Of a DNA stretch of 28,112 bases, positions 1 to 8,685 are shown piece by piece. Source of the DNA: Bacillota bacterium (GTDB lineage: Bacteria; Bacillota; Clostridia; Lachnospirales; Lachnospiraceae); the NCBI GenBank assembly GCA_023441145.1, contig JAEZQN010000409.1, positions 1 to 28,112 of the forward strand. The letters run 5' to 3'. Both the position numbers and the translations under genes were made by a program. Each line of letters opens with the position of its first letter. Within the stretch, counting starts at the first letter, position 1. The notes under the pieces were generated by a model. That model worked only from the letters and a program-made list of their open reading frames with translations, ran no database searches and had not been told where the DNA came from.

Positions 1-3000
1 GTCATATGTGATATACCAGGTCTCTGATTGATTCCCTTTGGTTATAGTCCTTTGAACAAGACGATTCATCACATCATATTGGTAGGTAGTGATTGTTCCA
101 TCTTTGGCCTTTTCTTGTATTACACTACCATTCTTATTATAGACTTTACTTTCTTCCAAATTGCCTAAATAGTTATAGTAGGTATTGGTACAACGGCCCA
201 TAAAGTCATAGGCATAGGATGTTTGTCTATTTTTTTTGTCTACCTCTGATAATGTATTGCCCATGGCATCATACTTCATATTATTTTCTAATACTGTTGT
301 ACTATCCTTAGAAGATTCAGAAATCACATTACCATTTGCATCATATTGGGTAGAGCCACTATTAATCTCTACTCCATTTAATGTTTCGGATTGTTCTTCT
401 GTTGTTTGTGCGCCATGCTCACTGTATGTACTGGATACCTTACTGTTATTTAATTTATCCTCTTCAGAAAGGATTTCTCCTGCCTCATTATAGGTATACT
501 CTTTTTCTTCCAGAATCACGTCATTCTCACCTATGACTTTTTCATAGGTAACAAGATTAGGATTTTGTTCATCTTTGTATTCATGGATTTCTTTTCGTAC
601 TAATTTACTTGTCTGATCTCTATAAACATATTTTGTTTCTGACGATAGAAGATTAAAATTGTTATTCTCATCATAGGTATTTATTACATGAATATCATAG
701 TCAACAAATCGGACCTCACCATTCACAATTTCCTGGTAACTGCTTGGTGTACTACTTCTTACTAAATAGCCATTTTTATATTCATGATTCGTCTCAAGAC
801 CTAATGCATCGATATAACTTGTTACATATCCGCTTGTACTGTCGAATTTTGCATTTTCTGTATATAATACCGTCTTATTAGAATCCGAAGCAAGTTTTTG
901 AATCTTGGTTGCAGTTCCATCACCAGAGTAAGTAAGACGTATTGCTTCCTTGTTAGGATATGTAATTTCATTAGCTTCAAGGTTTTCTGAATAACCAACT
1001 TTATAGTGATTTCCTTCTGCATCTGCAATATCAGACAACAAACCATTTTCATTGTATTGGTATCCGTATGCAATTATCTCACTATCACTTTGAGTGGTAC
1101 TATTCTTTTTATGCAATACTCGACTTAATAACGATTGCTCATTATACTCGTACATTAATACTGTATCATCTGGTAGAGTGATCATACTCAATAAATTCTT
1201 ATCATTATATACGAAAGTAATTGTTTTATCTGAATTGGAAATTATCTTTTCAAGCCTTTCTTTGGTGTCATACTGATACATTAAATAACATCCACTAGAA
1301 GTTACCATTTTAACCAGAATTCCACTTGCATTAAAATAATACGTGGTCATATCTTTATCTTTCATATAATAACTATAAGATAGATCCGGTTCACTATCTG
1401 TGTTCACATCTCTTAATGCTAATTTATAATCAGCACCTATTTTTTGGCTATAGGTAGCTCCAGAGTTAGTAAACTGAATGTACTGGCCGCTTGTATCTTT
1501 TAACCATATATCATTGCTTCCATGTATGGTATATAGTTGCATTAACTGCGCACAATCCCATCCTTTTCCTAGTAATGAGACCTGGTTATTGTAACTGTTA
1601 TAATTTCTTGTGAATGAATAGTTGATATCTTTGTTCGGAAGTATAACATCATTTTGAGAGTAGTACAGATTGCCTTGACTCTCCTCAATCATACCATTTC
1701 CATTTGGTGTACCAAAATTCATATAACTAAGATTACTGTTACTTCCCAATCTTCTTTCTAAAAGGTCCTTTGATTTTACTTCTGGTTTTACAACCTGAAA
1801 ACTAATTTCTTCTTTTGTTGTATTATTAGCCTTATCTAAAGCAGATAAGATTACTTTGTAGTTTCCAGGTGTTAATGTGGCATTGCTGATGGATATACTA
1901 TCTTCTTTATTAGCAGAATTCTGTACTAATGTAGTAATTACACCAGTAGTGACATTTTGAATCTGAACTGTGACATTTTGAAATGTTCCTGAAGGATCAG
2001 TGATACTATAATTAATCGTTCCTTTATTTTCCAAAACTACAACAGACTGCTCCTGCATATCGTATATATTTGCCAAAATAGATAAGTTTGGTGTACCATC
2101 CCAATAATAATATGGTTCTAGAGTATACGTACTGCAATTTCCTGCACTATCTAGTGCCATTAACTCAATAATATACATACCTGTTTTTGTAATTCTTGAG
2201 CTTGGCACTATAAAATCACCACTTTTACCAGTACCTATACTTACAAATTCACTTCCATTAATACTGTACTCTACCTGCTTCATACATGTTTCAGTAATAC
2301 CTGACCAACTGATTATTGGATTTTTGCTGGTAGCATAATTTTCTTCATCTGATGGTATAGTTATAAATGCAGTTTCCCAAACTGGATCTGTGTTATCAAA
2401 GTAATAAGACAATGTTTTACATTGACTATCTGTAGAATAATTTCCACAGTAATCTAATGCTCTTACCTTAATATTGTATAAACCTGTTTCTGTTATCTCT
2501 TGTGATGGGATTTCAAACTCACCAGTTTTAGTCGTACCAAGTTTTGCATATGCAGAACCATTGATACTATATTCCACTTGTTTAAAATGTGGATCTGAAG
2601 CATTCCACGTAATACTTGGCGTGTCATTACTAGAATACTGTGACGGTGAGGTTGGGGTTGTACAGCTTATACTATTAACAATTGGTGTGGTACTATCTAT
2701 ATGAAAAAGAGCACTTATACCTGCACCTTTAATTCCTCCTTTATCAACACCCCTTACATATAGTCGGTAGCATCCTGCTGGCAAATCAGCAATTGCTGTA
2801 ATTGTCTTACTTCCTGCTGCAGTAGTTCCTATTTTTGTTGATGCTGAATATGGAACATATAGTTCATCTGTAATCGTCTTAGTTGCATCATCATACTTAG
2901 CAATGCGATATTGTATATAAGATAATCCTTTAGAATCAATCCCTGACCAATTGACTGTTAAATTTTCTCCTTTTTTTATATAGGATTTAGCTAAAGTGAC

Positions 3001-4737
3001 ACTACTAGGAATTGTTGGCCCATCATAATAAACAATAGATAATTTAGGACGATAACTTGTAGTACTTGTTCTTGAACTATAGAATTGAGAAAATGTTCCA
3101 CTTGCTTCAGTCTCTTCTTTTAATACAATTCCAAAATCGTCTTTAGAACCATTAGCAATATTTCGCACATATGTTGTTAAATTAAGTTTTTTTACTGTCC
3201 CTTTCTCTCCTTTTGTAACAAAAGAAGAAAGAGAACCACTATCAAAACTTGCTCTATTACTCCAGGTAATGGTACTTGGCGACCATGATTTATTGACACG
3301 ATATGCTTGTATAGTGCTTGAACTAGCACATTTCACTGTCTCAGTCAAACTTAACTCAGCACTTTCAACATAATAACCATCTACTTGCGAAGTAAGTCCA
3401 GTAAATGCCATGTATGTTCTAAATATGCCTTGTTGTCCGCTTCCCGCAGCAAAAGAAGCAATATCATTAGTATAGAAGTTCGTATTCTTATAAGCATCTG
3501 AATAAATAATATAAGCATCTTTTATTTTAGAGCTATCAGCCCATGCAATAGATGGATCAATTTTTACAGGATACTTTCTAGCTTCATTATCCAGATACTC
3601 CCTAGATACAATTACATGTAAAACATACATATCTTCTTCGGTATCCGTTACAATTTGATACTTAATATCTTCACTATAAGCTTCATTTGTTGCATCATTC
3701 ATAAATGGTGCTTCAATCATAGCAATAATCTGATTCGTATCATTATCATAAATATATATTTCATTTGTCTCTTCTGAAACTCTCGGTGTTGCATTTTTAG
3801 TATGTAAGCGAAATGAAAATAGATTCGATTCAGGTTTTTTATTTAATACTATTGTCTCTTTTACTCCATTAGCTTCTGATGTATATTCTAAAGAAACAGT
3901 TTTGTCCTCAGTCTCATATGCTGCAGTATTATTTATTTCTTTTTCCTGCTCATATAAATCTTCAACAACATCTTTTTTAATATCTACATCTTCCGATATT
4001 CCATCCAAAGACTCTGGCGTAATATCATATACTTTTTTTTCTCTAAATATTGGATTAAGTGATTGTCTCCAATCCAGACTTAAATGACTGGATATTTTAT
4101 CATAAACATTTGCTTTATTTACAATAACCGATTCCTTAAGTTTTCCATGCTTATCCTTTTGATCTAAATAGTCTTCTACAGAACCAACTTCTTTTTCTAT
4201 AGCAAGTTTATTTGATGCATACTTTTTTCCCAATCTATGAATAGCAGTCTTTGTGTCACTATCTTCAATAATTTGAACTTCCTCATTAGACATAATTGGA
4301 GTCATGGAGATTGTATGCTTTCCATATTCCATAAGAAGTGGTGTCTCATTACTAATTTCATTGGGAATATATTGTTTTTTATCCCCATCTGAATTTTCAT
4401 AAGCATAATCTGATAGATTTATACCTTGATCTGTTTTTTTATCTTGGATTGCCACAAGTGTAGGATCATAATCTACAAGATTACCGTCTGTATCTTTGTA
4501 TCTTACATCGCTTCCGTATATTATCTTTTCTTTTCTTCCATCTTCATACTCAAAAGTAGTTGAGTTTTCCGTTTTTTCTACTACAAGGCCCTCTTTACTA
4601 GAACTATTCAATTCAATTCTTTCTGTCTCTGACTGTGTGTATTCAGTGTCCGCATATACACTTATTGGACATAAGTTTACAATTAAACTCACAACCAATG
4701 TCATTACTACAATTCGAATCCTTGCCCCTCTTTTCAT
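1..4737 (-). CDS. Secreted DNRLRE-domain RHS/YD-repeat protein (3' part beyond window)
   Basis: I read this frame codon by codon: 1579 codons without a stop from ATG at 4737 to the left edge. An AAGGAAAGGGG ribosome binding site lies 6-7 nt before the ATG. Residues 1-29 are a signal peptide (KRGARIR, a hydrophobic core, SVYA then D). Residues about 395-572 match the DNRLRE family: the entry YPVKIDPSIAW, a threonine-rich beta domain and the exit YRPKLSIVYYDGP. Ig/Fn3-like modules follow; two are close copies about 100 residues apart (KQVEYSINGS at about 720 and 820). At about 1007-1060 is an RHS N-terminal bookend (FTRNYNSYNNQ, LGKGWDC). From about 1150 there are YD repeats (YDTKERL, YDANGNVISE, YDVMNRL). 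In this family the repeats build a shell around a variable C-terminal toxin or effector, which is outside the window, so the activity is unknown. Confidence 0.93.
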   Translation of the reverse strand, partial: MKRGARIRIVVMTLVVSLIVNLCPISVYADTEYTQSETERIELNSSSKEGLVVEKTENSTTFEYEDGRKEKIIYGSDVRYKDTDGNLVDYDPTLVAIQDKKTDQGINLSDYAYENSDGDKKQYIPNEISNETPLLMEYGKHTISMTPIMSNEEVQIIEDSDTKTAIHRLGKKYASNKLAIEKEVGSVEDYLDQKDKHGKLKESVIVNKANVYDKISSHLSLDWRQSLNPIFREKKVYDITPESLDGISEDVDIKKDVVEDLYEQEKEINNTAAYETEDKTVSLEYTSEANGVKETIVLNKKPESNLFSFRLHTKNATPRVSEETNEIYIYDNDTNQIIAMIEAPFMNDATNEAYSEDIKYQIVTDTEEDMYVLHVIVSREYLDNEARKYPVKIDPSIAWADSSKIKDAYIIYSDAYKNTNFYTNDIASFAAGSGQQGIFRTYMAFTGLTSQVDGYYVESAELSLTETVKCASSSTIQAYRVNKSWSPSTITWSNRASFDSGSLSSFVTKGEKGTVKKLNLTTYVRNIANGSKDDFGIVLKEETEASGTFSQFYSSRTSTTSYRPKLSIVYYDGPTIPSSVTLAKSYIKKGENLTVNWSGIDSKGLSYIQYRIAKYDDATKTITDELYVPYSASTKIGTTAAGSKTITAIADLPAGCYRLYVRGVDKGGIKGAGISALFHIDSTTPIVNSISCTTPTSPSQYSSNDTPSITWNASDPHFKQVEYSINGSAYAKLGTTKTGEFEIPSQEITETGLYNIKVRALDYCGNYSTDSQCKTLSYYFDNTDPVWETAFITIPSDEENYATSKNPIISWSGITETCMKQVEYSINGSEFVSIGTGKSGDFIVPSSRITKTGMYIIELMALDSAGNCSTYTLEPYYYWDGTPNLSILANIYDMQEQSVVVLENKGTINYSITDPSGTFQNVTVQIQNVTTGVITTLVQNSANKEDSISISNATLTPGNYKVILSALDKANNTTKEEISFQVVKPEVKSKDLLERRLGSNSNLSYMNFGTPNGNGMIEESQGNLYYSQNDVILPNKDINYSFTRNYNSYNNQVSLLGKGWDCAQLMQLYTIHGSNDIWLKDTSGQYIQFTNSGATYSQKIGADYKLALRDVNTDSEPDLSYSYYMKDKDMTTYYFNASGILVKMVTSSGCYLMYQYDTKERLEKIISNSDKTITFVYNDKNLLSMITLPDDTVLMYEYNEQSLLSRVLHKKNSTTQSDSEIIAYGYQYNENGLLSDIADAEGNHYKVGYSENLEANEITYPNKEAIRLTYSGDGTATKIQKLASDSNKTVLYTENAKFDSTSGYVTSYIDALGLETNHEYKNGYLVRSSTPSSYQEIVNGEVRFVDYDIHVINTYDENNNFNLLSSETKYVYRDQTSKLVRKEIHEYKDEQNPNLVTYEKVIGENDVILEEKEYTYNEAGEILSEEDKLNNSKVSSTYSEHGAQTTEEQSETLNGVEINSGSTQYDANGNVISESSKDSTTVLENNMKYDAMGNTLSEVDKKNRQTSYAYDFMGRCTNTYYNYLGNLEESKVYNKNGSVIQEKAKDGTITTYQYDVMNRLVQRTITKGNQSETWYITYD

Positions 4738-4798
4738 AAATACCCCTTTCCTTAATAACTTAATAACCATTATGCTATTATAATAATACTTCTTGACA

Positions 4799-4828
4799 AT
4801 TTTACCATAAATTAGATGTTTTTTCCAA
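4799..4828 (-). promoter_or_regulatory. Candidate SigA promoter of the RHS gene
   Basis: On the minus strand: -35 TTGGAA (4828-4823), an 18-nt spacer ending in TGG, and -10 TAAAAT (4804-4799), so it has an extended -10 (TGnTAAAAT). The start would fall near 4792, giving a leader of about 55 nt before the ATG at 4737. The -35 is imperfect, and this was found by eye only. Confidence 0.5.
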
Positions 4829-5033
4829 TATTATTTTATTTCATTTATTACTACTGGGTTTATACCATTTATCTCTAAAAGAAATATTAGTCAACAAAAA
4901 CACTTAAGAAAACTGTGAAAAACATACTAAAAAACAAACAAGTCATGCACTAGAGTTATTGGTAAATCATTCATATTCGCAAGTTTCTTCAACATTTGGT
5001 ATCTATAAAATACTCTCATAAAAACAAAGAAAA

Positions 5034-5057
5034 ATCTGACAGATTAAACTGTCAGAT
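5034..5057 (-). terminator. Rho-independent terminator
   Basis: Perfect 9-bp stem ATCTGACAG / CTGTCAGAT with a 6-nt loop. On the minus strand it is followed by a T-rich run (TTTTTCTTTGTTTTT), as expected for an intrinsic terminator of the transcript from the membrane-protein gene at 5243-5692. It separates that transcript from the RHS promoter. The plus-strand side also has a weaker pyrimidine-rich run. Confidence 0.75.
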
Positions 5058-5082
5058 CTCTCTTTATTAATATACTATTTAT

Positions 5083-5208
5083 CTATATAATCAATACTTT
5101 ATTAATCTCTCTAACTTTGTAACCTATTACATCTGGTGAATCATCGCCTTTATCAATAATAAATCTGACACTTTGATTAACAATATACTGGGAATCCCCT
5201 AATATTTC
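5083..5208 (-). pseudogene. Short coding remnant, no start codon
   Basis: An open minus-strand frame of 41 codons runs from just after a TGA (5211-5209) to a TAG (5085-5083). It reads as plausible protein (GDSQYIVNQSVRF, then IIDKGDDSPDVIGYKV, then REINKVLII) but has no usable start codon. A GTG preceded by G-rich sequence lies just upstream in another frame, so one frameshift could separate start and body. It sits between a membrane-protein gene and the RHS gene and may be the tail of a lost immunity-type or cargo gene. Family not recognised. Confidence 0.3.
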
Positions 5209-5242
5209 TCACCCCCTATTTGACGTATTGATATCCCTTCTA

Positions 5243-5692
5243 CTATACTACACTGTTATCTTGCTTTACCTTAACAATCTTTTTTTCGTTTGGAGATAAT
5301 GTAACACAAAGTAATGTATTCTCTACATGTACATAATAATCCAATAAAAGTTCACCTGGAAAAACATAAGCAGATACTTGATATTCTTTATTAATTTTGC
5401 GTTGTAAATACTTAATAAAAATCTCAAATTGCTCTTCTTCATCAAACAACTCTTTTATTCGTTCATAGTTAAAAGAATATAATTTGTTTTGTAGCCAGTA
5501 CCCCTTCTGCAGCAAAATACACCGTTCACATCCCAACATAATTATCCCGAATAGAATCATCATATATATAAACAATGCAATCCAACCCATTTTTACTAAC
5601 ACATATACACTCACCCCTAAAGCTACTATGCATAAAAATGGTATCAGAATATGAGCAGATACTAATCGTTTTCTTGTATAGTACAACTGCAT
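5243..5692 (-). CDS. Small two-helix membrane protein, unknown function
   Basis: 149 residues. Two hydrophobic segments (about 13-33 and 36-54) form a hairpin near the N-terminus. A cytoplasm-type charged region follows (FDEEEQFEIFIKYLQRKINKEYQ), then a probable beta-rich tail (YVFPGELLLDYYVHVENTLLCVTLSPNEKK). An AGAGGAGAG ribosome binding site precedes the ATG at 5692. The family is not recognised. It lies upstream of the secreted RHS gene on the same strand, separated from it by a terminator. Membrane proteins of this size can be immunity proteins, but immunity genes usually lie downstream of the toxin tip, so that role is only a possibility. Confidence 0.7.
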   Translation of the reverse strand: MQLYYTRKRLVSAHILIPFLCIVALGVSVYVLVKMGWIALFIYMMILFGIIMLGCERCILLQKGYWLQNKLYSFNYERIKELFDEEEQFEIFIKYLQRKINKEYQVSAYVFPGELLLDYYVHVENTLLCVTLSPNEKKIVKVKQDNSVV

Positions 5693-5841
5693 ATCATCTC
5701 TCCTCTTAAATTAGTATAAATTTATTGTACTACAACAAGATATAAGATGCCCGCAATTTAATATACTGACACCTTATACTTATGAATTATAAATCAATAC
5801 TCAAGAGTATTATTTTTAAATACTGTAATTATTGAAATAAA

Positions 5842-6477
5842 CTAAACACTTTTTTTGGCCAATTTATAGAAACTATTCTTTCTTAATCCAGTCAGTTCCA
5901 TAGCTTTAACAGCGGTAATAATGCCTTCTTTCCATTGGGAATATATCTCATTCCAATTCGAAGGATAAGTTATCTCGGGTCTACCAATAACACGGTTAGT
6001 TTTTGAGCTTATTTTTTTCCCTGTTACCTTATCAATTTCCATTACTGCAAGCCCTTCTGCCTGACGTTGCTTTATTGTATGACGTTCATTTTCCGCCATA
6101 GATGTTAACACTTCAATCAAGATATTATTAATCATTTCCAATATCCATTCTTGACCTTCAGCTATATCAATCATGGTACTAGGTACATCTATGACTTTAA
6201 TCCTGACCCCTAAATCTGAAAAATATTTTAACTCTCTCTTTGCTTCTTCTTTATTTCTACTAAATCGATCTAAAGACTTAATATATAGTGTATCTCCTGG
6301 TTGTAACTTTCCTATGCCATACTTTAATGATTGGTATCCTACCCTATTTAGGTCTTTGCCACTTGCTTTATCTGTTACTATCATATCCTCTGAAACGTAT
6401 TCCTTCAGTGCCTCAATCTGTCTGGCTAAATTCTGCTCTTTGCTTGATACTCTAGCATAACCGACTGCTTTACCCAT
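5842..6477 (-). CDS. Serine site-specific recombinase (resolvase/invertase family)
   Basis: 211 residues, the usual size of small serine recombinases. The catalytic domain begins with YARVSS (residues 7-12); Ser11 aligns with the nucleophile and Arg9 with the active-site arginine. SLDRFSRN (68-75) supplies the other two conserved arginines, Arg71 and Arg74. A long E-helix region follows (MINNILIEVLTSMAENER). The C-terminus is a Hin-type helix-turn-helix (about 178-207, including AVKAMELTGLRKNSFYKL). GAGGTGA lies 8 nt before the ATG. Repeated TTTGTAAAC-like dyads sit directly upstream and probably form its recombination site. In a replicon module it would resolve multimers or invert a segment. 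It is too small for a large serine integrase. Confidence 0.93.
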   Translation of the reverse strand: MGKAVGYARVSSKEQNLARQIEALKEYVSEDMIVTDKASGKDLNRVGYQSLKYGIGKLQPGDTLYIKSLDRFSRNKEEAKRELKYFSDLGVRIKVIDVPSTMIDIAEGQEWILEMINNILIEVLTSMAENERHTIKQRQAEGLAVMEIDKVTGKKISSKTNRVIGRPEITYPSNWNEIYSQWKEGIITAVKAMELTGLRKNSFYKLAKKSV

Positions 6478-6521
6478 GAATAATCACCTCATCTCGTTTA
6501 TATATGTTCTATGGGTTTAAA

Positions 6522-6620
6522 AACGTTTATAAATCAGGTTAAGAAGATTTTATAAACAATATATTTAGTTAATTACATACGTTTGTAAACGTACACATTA
6601 ATAAACAATGTGTTTCACTA
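6522..6620. promoter_or_regulatory. Candidate resolvase binding/recombination site
   Basis: Between the recombinase gene and the gene upstream of it lie several related half-sites: ACGTTTATAAAT (6523-6534), TTTTATAAAC (6548-6557), the near-perfect dyad TACGTTTGTAAACGTA (6578-6593; 7-bp arms around GT) and AAACAATGTGTTT (6603-6615). Repeated inverted half-sites next to a small serine recombinase gene are typical of res-type sites, which also act as operators. The motif assignment is by eye. Confidence 0.5.
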
Positions 6621-6626
6621 TTGTGT

Positions 6627-8351
6627 TTAGCAATACACTACCATTCCATCCTCTATCGTAAATACTAAAGGACTAATCTCAACTTTCTCATTATTATGTT
6701 CAATTCTCTTTAGTAAAATAAAAGCCACATGTATATTACTAGGCATCTGCCTATCTACAAGAACACTATTGTAAAAATTTATAGCATCCTTTTCTGACTC
6801 GATCAGTAGATAATAGAATAAATGGGCGTTATAAATTCTAATCTCCGAGAGCCAATACTGAACTCTATATGCAGCACCTATATCTAGGGATATATTTTCA
6901 AACGATATAAAGATTTCATTTCTTGAGTTTTGATAATATACAGCATTTTTTATGAAAAAACACATATTATCATCATGGCGATATATATATGGTTTATAAC
7001 TATATTCAAACTCAAACCTGATATGTTGCTCCATTACCAATTTCATTAATGTATTATAAGTTTTATACTGTTGAATCATCAAATAAGGCAATATCGTAAC
7101 GTCCTGATTATCTATTACATAAAATGACATGCCAAGTCCAAATAGATGTTGAAAATCTTTAGTTTCCATTACTAGTCTCTGAAATGTTTTTAGCCTACCC
7201 AAAAATATCTTTTTTCTTAGACAATCAATATAATTCCTATCTTGATTTACAAGACGATTTTTCTCACTAGCAACGAATCTTCCGAGATCATCTATAGTAC
7301 TTATATTATAAGATACATTTGAGCGGGCACTGATGATTAAATTCTTCATATTCTTTACTCTTTTCGTTGAAGAAGCATCTCCTGAATTACATTTCAATGT
7401 ACGTTCTAAGATTTTTACAAAATCATCTAGACTATTCGTATTATATGTGATTGCTAACGTTTCCAAATATTTAAAACTGTTCAGTTCATGCCTTTTCACA
7501 ACCTCATTAATCTTATGGGGCCTAGCTCTAAGATTTTGAGAATGTTTTGTATCAATACTGACAAGAATGCTATGATGATTCAAATCCTCCATGTCACGTC
7601 TATTTAAATATTCTAGATACGAATCAAACTTTTGCTTAAGGCGATTTAATCGTTCAGTAGACATGTCCTGTTCAACAAATACGATAGACTCGTTTTCCTT
7701 GGACTTAAGTACGGCATCTGGAATAAAAATTTCATCCTCAGTACCTCTGGAATCATTACCTTCATAATCCGTAATGGACTCTTCAAAACTTTTATACATG
7801 TTTATAGGAGCTCTCCACCAAAACTCAAAAAAATTAAAATTACGATCCACAAGAAAGTAGCAGATAAGATTTATAGCATTGGAATCATGGTAGAAGGTTC
7901 CAAGTGCTGGAGTCTTCGCATTAGGCGATATATGACGACGAGATAAATAGTCACTTGGTAAATAACTATAATATAGAAAATAATAAGTATCACTATTTAA
8001 ATAAATGACCTTTTCACTTAACCTTGTGTTACTTGCCATCATTGTTTTGATTGCAGGCTGTTTGACTTTCTCCAAACGATTTATAAATGTTCTAATTGCT
8101 GCCTTTGAATTATGTATTTTTAATGTATCAAGATTCTCATAAGTAAGAAAAGGTACGCTTAGTAATAAATACAGGATACTCTCTTTCGCTGATGCTTCAT
8201 TGTCATAAAAAGACCAACATCTACTACACAAAATACGTTGTTTTAAATATTCAGCTGTAGTTACATAATTTAGATTTTTTATCGTCAAATCATAATTAAT
8301 TCCTGTATCGTAAAATGGATCACTTTCTGGTTTGTAGTTTTCATATATCAT
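6627..8351 (-). CDS. Replication-relaxation-like protein of plasmid/ICE module
   Basis: 574 residues from the ATG at 8351, chosen because AGAGGAGGA lies about 10 nt before it; in-frame TTG codons at 8360 and 8378 are less likely. The middle carries the layout of the replication-relaxation (Replic_Relax) family: IPDAVL (Asp212), then FVEQDMSTE (Glu227, Asp229), then a charged helix with KQKFDSYLEYL (Lys241 onward). This order resembles PD-(D/E)xK nuclease folds. The N-terminal 120 residues are helical and probably a winged helix; family members use one to bind plasmid or ICE DNA. The last 300 residues have no match I recognise, and the protein is longer than typical members of about 250-350 residues. 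It ends a cotranscribed run after parA, parB and repA. Confidence 0.6.
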   Translation of the reverse strand: MIYENYKPESDPFYDTGINYDLTIKNLNYVTTAEYLKQRILCSRCWSFYDNEASAKESILYLLLSVPFLTYENLDTLKIHNSKAAIRTFINRLEKVKQPAIKTMMASNTRLSEKVIYLNSDTYYFLYYSYLPSDYLSRRHISPNAKTPALGTFYHDSNAINLICYFLVDRNFNFFEFWWRAPINMYKSFEESITDYEGNDSRGTEDEIFIPDAVLKSKENESIVFVEQDMSTERLNRLKQKFDSYLEYLNRRDMEDLNHHSILVSIDTKHSQNLRARPHKINEVVKRHELNSFKYLETLAITYNTNSLDDFVKILERTLKCNSGDASSTKRVKNMKNLIISARSNVSYNISTIDDLGRFVASEKNRLVNQDRNYIDCLRKKIFLGRLKTFQRLVMETKDFQHLFGLGMSFYVIDNQDVTILPYLMIQQYKTYNTLMKLVMEQHIRFEFEYSYKPYIYRHDDNMCFFIKNAVYYQNSRNEIFISFENISLDIGAAYRVQYWLSEIRIYNAHLFYYLLIESEKDAINFYNSVLVDRQMPSNIHVAFILLKRIEHNNEKVEISPLVFTIEDGMVVYC

Positions 8352-8367
8352 ATGCAATCTTCCTCCT

Positions 8368-8631
8368 CTATTCATCAAAAAAGTCTAGGCCGCAGTCAGC
8401 TAGATACTGTTGATTACTGATTGATTCAATAATATTTTGATGTACATTAAAATCTTTCTTTATCATATCAATAAAAATGCTATTTATCATTGGAATATCG
8501 TCTTCCGGTATATTAAAAGTAGATGGTACAGATATAGCATAATCCATATATTGATCTTTACCTCCTTTCACTGCTGATAACCTAATCCGAAAAGAAAAAT
8601 GTCTTGTAACACATATATTCTCAATATTCAA
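8368..8631 (-). CDS. Small hypothetical protein in the replicon operon
   Basis: About 87 residues from a TTG at 8631, which has the strong site AAGGGAGG 7 nt before it. The alternative is the ATG at 8667 (99 residues), preceded only by AGGA at short spacing; in that version the strong site would lie inside the coding region. The protein is soluble and acidic at the end (CGLDFFDE), with no motif I recognise. It lies between repA and the replication-relaxation-like gene, 16 nt from the latter's start, so it is probably an accessory replication or transfer protein by position only. Confidence 0.65.
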   Translation of the reverse strand: MNIENICVTRHFSFRIRLSAVKGGKDQYMDYAISVPSTFNIPEDDIPMINSIFIDMIKKDFNVHQNIIESISNQQYLADCGLDFFDE

Positions 8632-8685
8632 CTTAAATCCTCCCTTAAAATAATTAGTTTTGGACATAATGTCCTAAAGATTGTC

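Larger units (their letters stand above)
4738..5242. other. 505-base gap upstream of the RHS gene
   Basis: This stretch holds the RHS promoter (4799-4828), about 200 AT-rich bases in which I see nothing, a terminator hairpin (5034-5057) and a short coding remnant (5083-5208). No complete gene was recognised on either strand. Confidence 0.7.

Noticed and set aside
2150..2600. The internal repeat of the RHS gene as a mobile or tandem DNA repeat
   Set aside because: The similarity is at protein level between two Ig-like modules about 100 residues apart; the DNA copies have diverged and there are only two.
4793..4798. TTGACA on the plus strand near the RHS start
   Set aside because: No -10 box at suitable spacing and no plus-strand gene downstream.
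5796..5811. AATACTC/GAGTATT hairpin downstream of the recombinase gene as a terminator
   Set aside because: Only 7 AT-rich base pairs with a 2-nt loop, and no T-run on the strand that carries the genes.
6173..6460. 95-codon plus-strand open frame
   Set aside because: It is antisense to the serine recombinase gene, has no ribosome binding site and reads as AT-biased low-information sequence; the recombinase frame explains the region.
8352..8378. Longer N-terminus of the replication-relaxation-like protein starting at a TTG
   Set aside because: The strong AGGAGG site lies inside this extension and points to the ATG at 8351; the extension would also overlap the previous gene.
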